Of a stretch of DNA of 64,000 nucleotides, positions 58,329 to 64,000 are shown piece after piece. This stretch comes from Synechococcus sp. WH 5701 (GTDB lineage: Bacteria > Cyanobacteriota > Cyanobacteriia > PCC-6307 > Cyanobiaceae): NCBI RefSeq assembly GCF_000153045.1, contig NZ_CH724160.1, forward strand, positions 559,142 to 623,141, given 5' to 3'. Numbering within the stretch: position 1 is the stretch's first letter; every line of letters starts with the position of its first letter. A program made the position numbers and the translations under genes. Under the pieces are notes generated by a model, which saw only the letters and a program-made list of their open reading frames with translations, searched no databases and was not told the origin of the DNA.

Positions 58329-58877
58329 TCAGGTGTCGAGCAGCCCCGGCGGCGGTGTGATCTCCAGCCAGCCGCCGGCGATGTCCACCCGTGGCACGAT
58401 CGCCTCCACGAAGGGGATCAGCGCCCGCCGGGGCTGTTCACCGCTGAGCTCCACCTCCAGCAGGTCGTTGCCGGCATGGATCAGATCCACCACGGTGCCG
58501 ATCACCTCGCCATGGGGCGCCAGGCGAACCTGCAGTCCCTGCAGATCGAGCAGGTGGAACTCCCCCTCCTGCAGGCGGGGCCGATCGCCCGCTTCCACCA
58601 GCAGATCCTGATGCACCAGGGCCTCGGCCTCCTCCCGTGTGCCGACTCCCTCCAGCCGCACCACGAACAGCTCCCGGCCGGGCAGTTGACGGCCTGAGAG
58701 CAGACGCACGGCGCGGGCGGGCTCCTGGGCCCGGCGCAGCCAGCGCTGACCAGGCCGGGTGAAGCGCTCAGGGAAATCTGTGCGGGGCACCACCCTCAGC
58801 TCCCCCTGCAGCCCCTGGGCCGCCACCACCTTCCCCACCACCAGCCACGCCTCTGGCGCGTCCGCTTCGCTCACCAT
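58329..58877 (-). CDS. rimM: Ribosome maturation factor RimM
   Basis: Assists assembly of the 30S head and binds S19. [20 protein letters not shown] is the N-terminal beta-barrel signature; the C-terminal PRC-barrel begins [20 protein letters not shown] and continues [20 protein letters not shown] with [19 protein letters not shown]. From ATG 58877 the protein has 182 residues. The frame also has an ATG at 58907; the shorter form is given because the extra residues are unlike the family. Divergent from ndhS. Confidence 0.95.
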   Translation of the reverse strand: MVSEADAPEAWLVVGKVVAAQGLQGELRVVPRTDFPERFTRPGQRWLRRAQEPARAVRLLSGRQLPGRELFVVRLEGVGTREEAEALVHQDLLVEAGDRPRLQEGEFHLLDLQGLQVRLAPHGEVIGTVVDLIHAGNDLLEVELSGEQPRRALIPFVEAIVPRVDIAGGWLEITPPPGLLDT

Positions 58878-58963
58878 CTCCCCACCATCGACTGACCTGC
58901 CGCGCATCTGCGCCCCATCCTGCCGATCGACTCGATAATGAACTCATCTTGTGCACTACCCCC

Positions 58964-59179
58964 ATGGCTGCGGCTGATCCCTCTCCAGCAGATGCATCGC
59001 CAGTAGCGGCGCCGGTCTTGCCAGGAACCACGGTGGTGGTTCGTGATGTCCGCTCGATCTACAACGGCTACCGGGGCTTCGTGCAGCGCATCAGCGGCAG
59101 CCAGGCGGCGGTGCTGTTCGAGGGGGGCAACTGGGACAAGCTGGTCACGATGCCGTTGAAGACCCTGGAAGCGAGCTGA
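58964..59179 (+). CDS. ndhS: NdhS-like NDH-1 ferredoxin-docking subunit
   Basis: 71-residue protein with an SH3-like barrel: LPGTTVVVRDVRSIYNGYRG, then FVQRISGSQAAVLFEGGNWD and KLVTMPLKTLE. The phrase VLFEGGNWDKLVT is diagnostic of the cyanobacterial NdhS/DUF3252 family. NdhS is a stromal-side subunit of photosynthetic NDH-1 that docks ferredoxin for cyclic electron flow. The N terminus is a Pro/Ala-rich tail. ATG 58964 is preferred to the upstream TTG 58949. The 3' end overlaps the convergent rnc gene by 35 bp. Confidence 0.85.
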   Translation: MAAADPSPADASPVAAPVLPGTTVVVRDVRSIYNGYRGFVQRISGSQAAVLFEGGNWDKLVTMPLKTLEAS

Positions 59180-59924
59180 TCGCCTGCTGCTGCTCCAGAG
59201 CCGAGCGGGCTGCCTGTTGTTCGGCGTCGCGTCGGGACCCTCCCCAGCCTTCCCCCACCGGCTGACCTTTCAGGTCCACGGAACAGTGGAAGCGGCGAGG
59301 GTCGCCGTGGCGGCGGCTGCGTTCTTCGCAGCGGTAGTTGGGCAGGCCGAGCCCTTGGGCCTGGCTCCACTCCTGCAGACCCGTCTTCCAGTTGTGGCGG
59401 TAAGGATCGGCCAGTAGTTCCTTGGCGCTGCGCTGCCAGTGGGGGGTGAGCCAGGTGTGCACCGGCTCCAGGCTGCCTGTGGTCTCGTAGAGCCCGCCGA
59501 TCAGGGCCTCGCAGATCTCCGCACGGATCGTCTGGCGTGCCGCGCTGTCCCCTGCAGCCACCGGGCCGAGGTGCACCATCGCCTCGATGCCGCAGCGCTT
59601 CCCCAGCTCCGCCAGCCAGCGGTCACTCACCAGCTGGGCCCGCAGAGCCGAGCGCTGGCCGACGTCCATGGCCCTGTGGTGGCGCTCAAGAAACTCCGCC
59701 GCCGCCAGCCGCAGCACGGCATCGCCAAGAAACTCCAACCGCTCGTGGTTGATCGGCCGGCCGGCGGAGCTGTGGGTGAGAGCCTCCTCGATCGGGGCGA
59801 GGTCGAGCTCTGAGCTCCGGAGATCAGTCTGCCCGAGGCCCGCCAGCCCGAGGCCCGCGAGGAACTCCACCAGGCTGTGGCGGCGCTCGTCACTCAGGGG
59901 CACGGGGGCTTGGCGGAGGACCAT
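59145..59924 (-). CDS. rnc: Ribonuclease III
   Basis: Double-strand-specific endoribonuclease for rRNA and mRNA processing. Catalytic signature HERLEFLGDAVLRL (E and D ligands) with later AEICEALIGGLYETTGSLEP; C-terminal double-stranded RNA-binding domain shows WKTGLQEWSQAQGLGLPNY, FHCSVDLKGQPVGEGWGGSR and RDAEQQAARSAL. 259 residues. The ATG 59924 gives MVLRQAPVPLSDERR; upstream frame runs into rnpB and is not used. The start is only 2 nt from a strong hairpin whose right arm contains the GGGAGG ribosome-binding sequence. Confidence 0.93.
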   Translation of the reverse strand: MVLRQAPVPLSDERRHSLVEFLAGLGLAGLGQTDLRSSELDLAPIEEALTHSSAGRPINHERLEFLGDAVLRLAAAEFLERHHRAMDVGQRSALRAQLVSDRWLAELGKRCGIEAMVHLGPVAAGDSAARQTIRAEICEALIGGLYETTGSLEPVHTWLTPHWQRSAKELLADPYRHNWKTGLQEWSQAQGLGLPNYRCEERSRRHGDPRRFHCSVDLKGQPVGEGWGGSRRDAEQQAARSALEQQQAISSLPGSSTAS

Positions 59925-59925
59925 T

Positions 59926-59943
59926 GGCCTCCCTGCGGAGGCC
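59926..59943 (-). promoter_or_regulatory. Hairpin covering the rnc ribosome-binding site
   Basis: On the minus strand GGCCTCC (59943-59937) pairs with GGAGGCC (59932-59926) around GCAG. The GGAGG sequence lies three bases from the rnc ATG and is inside the stem, so translation may be controlled by opening this structure. It also sits 7 nt after the 3' end of rnpB and could end that transcript, though no T-run follows. Confidence 0.6.
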
Positions 59944-59949
59944 GGAAGG

Positions 59950-60361
59950 GGTGAAAGCAGGACATAAGCCGGGTTCTGTTCCGGCCCGCCGGGGCGGACC
60001 GGGGTGGGCATCTGTCTGGGACCGCCGTTACCGGCGGCCTCGAGCGGCTCACTTGTGTCGGGACGGGTGTCATGGCCAACCGTTGTCCCTGGGCCTTGCT
60101 CCTAGCCGGGGTTTACCGAGCCAGCACCTCTCGATGCTGCTGGTGCGCTCTTACCGCACCCTTGCACCCTTGCCTGTGCGCGGGGCCAGGCCCCGGCCAT
60201 CGGCGGTGTGTTTCTGTGGCACTCTCCTCACGGTCACCCGCACTGGGCGTTACCCAGCAAGCCTGGCCATTGGGGAGCCCGGACTTTCCTCAACCGAAGC
60301 CGGAGCCACCAGCCGAAGCCGGCGTCATCCCTTCGATCGCGACCACCTCACCTGCTTTCGA
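59950..60361 (-). ncRNA. rnpB: RNase P RNA
   Basis: Catalytic RNA of RNase P, which cuts the 5' leader from tRNA precursors. The 3' part carries the near-universal ACAGAACCCGGCTTAT (in + coordinates its complement ends near 59981) and the 5' part carries GAGGAAAGTCCGGGC (60292-60278). The outermost helix P1 pairs GAAAGCAGG at 60359-60351 with CCTGCTTTC at 59961-59953, which fixes the ends at about 60361 and 59950. Size, about 410 nt, suits the cyanobacterial type A molecule. Divergent from a tRNA gene. Ends are accurate to a few bases. Confidence 0.95.
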
Positions 60362-60408
60362 CGCCGACTTTAGGCCGGGTGGTGATCGGAGCGGATAATG
60401 GTGTCGTT

Positions 60409-60482
<74 letters not shown>

Positions 60483-60568
60483 TCGATCCAGGTGGTAGGG
60501 AACGCTACCGGTGGTGGCCTTCCCAAACAGGGCTCCCTGGCTAGCGTGGGAGCGGCCGTGAACCCTGC

Positions 60569-60925
60569 ATGAACGAGCTTCACGATCTGCGTCTGCGCTT
60601 GCTGGTTCAGCAGGAGGGCGAGCGGATTGCCCGCAGCCAGCCCGACGAGCTGGATCTCTCGGTCGTCCAGGCCCGCTGCCTCTGCTGGCTGGCGCTGCTG
60701 GCCGAAGTGCATCAGGAGCAGTCAGTCGAGGCGGAGCAACGGGGCGACATGGAGCAGGCGATGGGCTGGTTCGCCGATTCGATGCGCTTGCGCGATGTGA
60801 TCCAGCTGGTCAGCTCGATCGAGATCCCGCTGCCCAGCATCCAGGAGGACGGCGACGACAGCGACGACGCTGACGGTGACGACGACCAGCTGGACCTGCT
60901 CGGCCCCTTTGATCGCCTGGTCTGA
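60569..60925 (+). CDS. Hypothetical acidic protein
   Basis: 118 residues, mostly helical (MNELHDLRLRLLVQQEGERI, LSVVQARCLCWLALLAEVHQ, EQAMGWFADSMRLRDVIQLV), ending with a strongly acidic segment (DGDDSDDADGDDDQLDLLG). No signal, membrane segment or known motif. Good coding look: consistent GC-rich third positions and a plausible ATG at 60569, 86 bases after the tRNA. Similar small proteins occur in picocyanobacteria as far as I recall; function unknown. Confidence 0.7.
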   Translation: MNELHDLRLRLLVQQEGERIARSQPDELDLSVVQARCLCWLALLAEVHQEQSVEAEQRGDMEQAMGWFADSMRLRDVIQLVSSIEIPLPSIQEDGDDSDDADGDDDQLDLLGPFDRLV

Positions 60926-60998
60926 GGGGGCAGGAGCTCTCAGCGGCGCCCCTGAACATCCAATGCCATGATGGGCGTTAAGGAACCAAGGGAGCGCG

Positions 60999-61472
60999 GT
61001 GCCCGAAGAGCCCTGCCAATGCCCTGACTGCCAGCGGTTCTATCGGGAACATGACCGATTGATCCGGGAGAACCCCACACTGCGGCAGCAGCAGGAACTG
61101 AACTGGGCGGCCCTGCAGTCGTTCCGCACCCTGGCGGGCCGGGTGCTCGAAGAGCTGCAGAAGACCCAGGGCGACGGCGAAGCCGAGGCGCCAGCCCCTC
61201 AGCCCGCCTCCGCAGCTCCGGCAGCGGCTGAAGGCTCCCCCGAGGAGGAGAGCCTGCAGCAGGCGATCGCCGATCTGGAGAACATCAACGCCCACCTGTT
61301 CTCAATCGAAGCGCTGATGGAGCGCATCTTTGATGTGCGGGTGCCTGAGGATGTGGAGCAGAAATTCCGGGAGGTGGCCGGAGAGCTTGCCCCCGACCCC
61401 CTCAATGCCGATCGCCTGCGGCTGAACCGCCTGCTGCACCAGACCCCCGACCTGCCGGACCACCGGCCCTGA
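60999..61472 (+). CDS. Hypothetical protein with CxCxxC motif
   Basis: 157 residues. N terminus has a cysteine cluster EEPCQCPDCQRFYREHD (C-x-C-x2-C, then His), possibly a metal site, followed by a helix, a Pro/Ala/Glu-rich linker (about 60-85) and a second helical block LQQAIADLENINAHLFSIEA with MERIFDVRVPEDVEQKFREV. GTG 60999 is the likely start. The gene ends six bases before the convergent glgP. Not recognised; function unknown. Confidence 0.7.
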   Translation: MPEEPCQCPDCQRFYREHDRLIRENPTLRQQQELNWAALQSFRTLAGRVLEELQKTQGDGEAEAPAPQPASAAPAAAEGSPEEESLQQAIADLENINAHLFSIEALMERIFDVRVPEDVEQKFREVAGELAPDPLNADRLRLNRLLHQTPDLPDHRP

Positions 61473-61478
61473 GGCCCC

Positions 61479-64000
61479 TCAGTCGATCTCGCAGCTGATC
61501 GTCACCGGAAACGGTTCTGCCCGCCAGATCCGCTCGGCGTACTCAAGGATGGAGCGGTCGCTGCTGAAGAAGCCGGAGCGCGCCGTGTTCAGCAGTGACA
61601 TCCGGTTCCAGGTGGTGCGATCGCCCCAGGCCTGGGTGACCGTGTCCTGGGCACGCATGTAGTCGCTGAAGTCGGCCATCACGTAGTAGGGATCTCGGCC
61701 GGTGAGGTTCTTCAGCAGGGGCTTGAACAGCTCCGTGTCGCCATTGCTGAAGTGACCCTGCTCCACCAGCTGCAGAGCCTCCGGCAGTTCCGGGATGCCG
61801 GCGATCAGCTCCCAGGGGCGGTATCCCCCCGCGCGCAGGGCCTCGATGCCATCGGTGGTGTGGCCGAAGAGGAAGAAGTTCTCGGCGCCCACCTGCTCGC
61901 GGATCTCCACGTTGGCGCCATCGAGGGTGCCGATGGTGAGTGCCCCGTTCATGGCGAATTTCATGTTGCCGGTACCGGAGGCCTCCAGCCCGGCGGTGGA
62001 GATCTGCTCGGAGAGGTCCGAGGCCGGATACACCCGTTGCCCCAGGGTGACGTTGTAGTTCGGCAGGAACACCACCCGCAGGCGGCCGTCCATGTCGGGG
62101 TCGGCGTTGACCGTTTCAGCGATGCCGTTGAGGAAACGGATGATCAGCTTGGCCATGTAATAGCCCGGTGCCGCCTTGCCTCCGAAGATCACGGTGCGGG
62201 GGGCGAGGTTGTCGCCAAGGCCGTTCTTGATGCGCAGGTACTGGGCGATCACCTGCAGGGCATTCAGGTGCTGGCGCTTGTATTCGTGGATCCGCTTCAC
62301 CTGCACATCGAAGAGCGAGGAGGGATCCACCAGCAGGCCGCTCTGGCGGTGGATGTAGTGGGCCAGCTGACGCTTCACCGCCAGCTTGGTCTGGCCCCAG
62401 CGCTCCAGGAAGCCGGAATCATTCTGGAAGGCCTCCAGCTTGCGCAGCTCGTCGAGGTTGTGCACCCAGTCCTGGCCGATCACCTCATCGAGCAGCTCCC
62501 GCAGCAGCGGGTTGGCCAGGGCGATCCAGCGCCGAGGGGTGACGCCGTTGGTGACATTGGTGAATTTCTCGGGCCAGAGGGAGGCAAATTCAGGGAAGAG
62601 CTGCGTACGCACCAGGTCGCTGTGCAGGGCCGCCACGCCGTTGACGTGGTGGGAGGCCACGGTGGCCAGGTGGGCCATCCGTACCGCCTTGCCGTCGTTC
62701 TCATCGATGATCGACACCCGGCGCAGCATCGTCTCGTTGCCCGGATGCTTCAGCCGCACCGTCTGCAGGAAGCGGCGGTTGATCTCGAAGATCAGCTCCA
62801 GGTGCCGCGGCAGGAGTGAGCCGAACAGGTCCAGGCCCCATTTCTCCAGGGCCTCGGGCAACAGGGTGTGGTTCGTGTAGGCCAGCGATCGGGTGGTGAT
62901 GTCCCAGGCGGCATCCCAGCTCAGGTGCTTGTGATCGATCAGCAGCCGCATCAGCTCGGCCACGGCGATGGCCGGGTGGGTGTCGTTCAGCTGCACCGAC
63001 CAGTGCTCCGGGAAGTCGGTGATCGGCAGGTCACGCAGCTCCAGGCTGCGCAGCATGTCCTGCAGGGAGCAGCTCACGAAGAAGTGCTGCTGCTTGAGGC
63101 GCAGGCGCCGGCCCTCATCGGTGCCGTCGTTGGGGTAAAGCACCTTCGAGAGGGTCTCGGAGCCCACCTTCTCCTCCACGGCGCCGTAGTAGTCGCCGAT
63201 GTTGAAGGCGTAGAAATCAAAGCTCTCGGACGCTTCCGCCTGCCAGAGCCGCAAGCGGTTGCAGGTGTTCACCCTGTAGCCCAGAACCGGCACGTCGTGG
63301 GGGACACCGATGGCGTGCTCGGAGGGCAACCAGCGCACCCGGTACTCCCCCTGGGTGTCGCGGTAGCTCTCGGTGCGGCCACCGAAGCCGACGAAGCAGG
63401 CCTGGTCGGGGCGGGGCAGTTCCCAGGGCCAGCCGCTCTTGAGCCATTTGTCGGTGATCTCCACCTGCCAGCCATCGCGGATCAGTTGGTCGAAGATCCC
63501 GAACTCGTAGCGGATGCCATAGCCGGTGGCGGGGATCTCGAGGCTGGCCAGGGATTCCAGATAACAGGCGGCCAGGCGGCCGAGCCCCCCATTGCCCAGG
63601 CCTGGTTCCTCCTCCACCTCGAGGATCTCATCGAGCGAGTCGATGCCGAAACGGCGCAGGGCCTCGGCGGCTTCGTCCTGGATGCCGAGCATCAGCAGGT
63701 TGTTGCCCAGCTGGGGGCCGATCAGGAATTCGGCGGACAGGTAAGCCACCACGCGGGCGGGCGTGGCCGAGATCGCTTCGATCCCCGCCAGGTAACGGGT
63801 CATCAGCCGGTCGCGCACCGCGTAGCTCAGGGCCACGTAGAGGTCGTGGTGGCTGGCGGTGGGGGCGAGCTTGCCGAGCGTGTAGAAGAGATGCTCGGTC
63901 ATGCCGTCGAAGACACCATCGGCCGTGAGGCCGCTGCGATCAGGGTCGGCAAAGCAGCCCGGGGTGGGCAGCCTCAGCTGTCTGGGCGGAGCGTCGGTCA
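61479..64000 (-). CDS. glgP: Glycogen phosphorylase (second copy), 5' end outside window
   Basis: PLP-dependent alpha-glucan phosphorylase. The frame from Met at 63902 gives 807 residues, but it stays open to the window edge and reads LRLPTPGCFADPDRSGLTAD upstream, which resembles the family N terminus, so the true start is beyond 64000. Blocks: VAYLSAEFLIGPQLGNNLL, EEPGLGNGGLGRLAACYLES, WSVQLNDTHPAIAVAELMRL, FDVQVKRIHEYKRQHLNALQ and PLP region EASGTGNMKFAMNGA. Compared with the copy at 49-51.4 kb the two are clearly homologous but diverged throughout, so they are old paralogues rather than a recent duplication. Confidence 0.95.
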   Translation of the reverse strand, partial: TDAPPRQLRLPTPGCFADPDRSGLTADGVFDGMTEHLFYTLGKLAPTASHHDLYVALSYAVRDRLMTRYLAGIEAISATPARVVAYLSAEFLIGPQLGNNLLMLGIQDEAAEALRRFGIDSLDEILEVEEEPGLGNGGLGRLAACYLESLASLEIPATGYGIRYEFGIFDQLIRDGWQVEITDKWLKSGWPWELPRPDQACFVGFGGRTESYRDTQGEYRVRWLPSEHAIGVPHDVPVLGYRVNTCNRLRLWQAEASESFDFYAFNIGDYYGAVEEKVGSETLSKVLYPNDGTDEGRRLRLKQQHFFVSCSLQDMLRSLELRDLPITDFPEHWSVQLNDTHPAIAVAELMRLLIDHKHLSWDAAWDITTRSLAYTNHTLLPEALEKWGLDLFGSLLPRHLELIFEINRRFLQTVRLKHPGNETMLRRVSIIDENDGKAVRMAHLATVASHHVNGVAALHSDLVRTQLFPEFASLWPEKFTNVTNGVTPRRWIALANPLLRELLDEVIGQDWVHNLDELRKLEAFQNDSGFLERWGQTKLAVKRQLAHYIHRQSGLLVDPSSLFDVQVKRIHEYKRQHLNALQVIAQYLRIKNGLGDNLAPRTVIFGGKAAPGYYMAKLIIRFLNGIAETVNADPDMDGRLRVVFLPNYNVTLGQRVYPASDLSEQISTAGLEASGTGNMKFAMNGALTIGTLDGANVEIREQVGAENFFLFGHTTDGIEALRAGGYRPWELIAGIPELPEALQLVEQGHFSNGDTELFKPLLKNLTGRDPYYVMADFSDYMRAQDTVTQAWGDRTTWNRMSLLNTARSGFFSSDRSILEYAERIWRAEPFPVTISCEID

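Noticed and set aside
59925..60011. N-terminal extension of RNase III to 60011
   Set aside because: The extra codons lie in the 3' end of rnpB and the hairpin, and do not resemble the family.

Overview
The window looks like a chromosomal segment of a high-GC picocyanobacterium of the Cyanobium/Synechococcus type. This is an inference from gene content: a group 2 sigma factor, the response regulator RpaB, an NdhS-like NDH-1 subunit, the Urt urea transporter with an NtcA-like promoter, a SelD fused to an FAD/NAD domain, and many small proteins of the kind shared by picocyanobacteria. Most of the sequence is visibly GC-rich and tightly packed, with many ATGA stop/start overlaps. The glycosyltransferase patch near 1.4-2.3 kb is clearly AT-richer, and the urt block and the glycosyltransferase at 8.0-9.7 kb mildly so.

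Layout. 0-1 kb: group 2 sigma factor. 1.4-4.2 kb: an accessory patch with two glycosyltransferases, a decayed IS5-type transposase and about 570 bp of probable relic DNA. 4.2-10.1 kb: GtrII-like membrane glucosyltransferase, mutY, PfkB sugar kinase, GT4 glycosyltransferase, tsaE. 10.2-19.5 kb: housekeeping genes ahcY, DedA, ssb, mreBCD, a sugar-binding lipoprotein, rpaB, lysS. 19.6-24.6 kb: a leftward ergothioneine operon (egtB, egtD and two small 'hercynine metabolism' proteins, then a YdcF protein) facing cysK. 24.6-29.5 kb: a degenerate Ser/Thr kinase-like membrane protein, queC, pabB, pabC. 29.6-45.4 kb: a nitrogen-scavenging block of fmdA, fmdB, urtEDCB(A), ureGFE, ureD, an MFS transporter and ureABC. 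45.5-53.6 kb: circularly permuted ATP-grasp, alpha-E, transglutaminase and DUF2126 amidoligase genes, with a glycogen phosphorylase gene inside the set. 53.6-64 kb: galE, FAD-selD fusion, manC, rimM, ndhS, rnc, rnpB, tRNA-Arg(CCU), two small conserved-type proteins and a second glycogen phosphorylase that runs off the window.

The most concrete discovery is that urtA, the urea-binding protein gene, is split by a complete 1245-bp IS5-family element with near-perfect terminal inverted repeats and a 4-bp ATAT target duplication. Removing the element and one ATAT copy restores an exact 433-codon frame. Urease and its accessory genes look intact, so the strain should still hydrolyse urea but probably takes it up poorly by the high-affinity route. 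An NtcA class II-type promoter (GTG-N8-TAC, 22 nt, TAAGTT) lies upstream of the broken gene.

The best candidates for poorly described biology are the ATP-grasp/alpha-E/transglutaminase/DUF2126 set, which is predicted to make or attach an unknown peptide-like product, and the two small proteins embedded in the ergothioneine operon. No CRISPR array, prophage or replication origin was seen.
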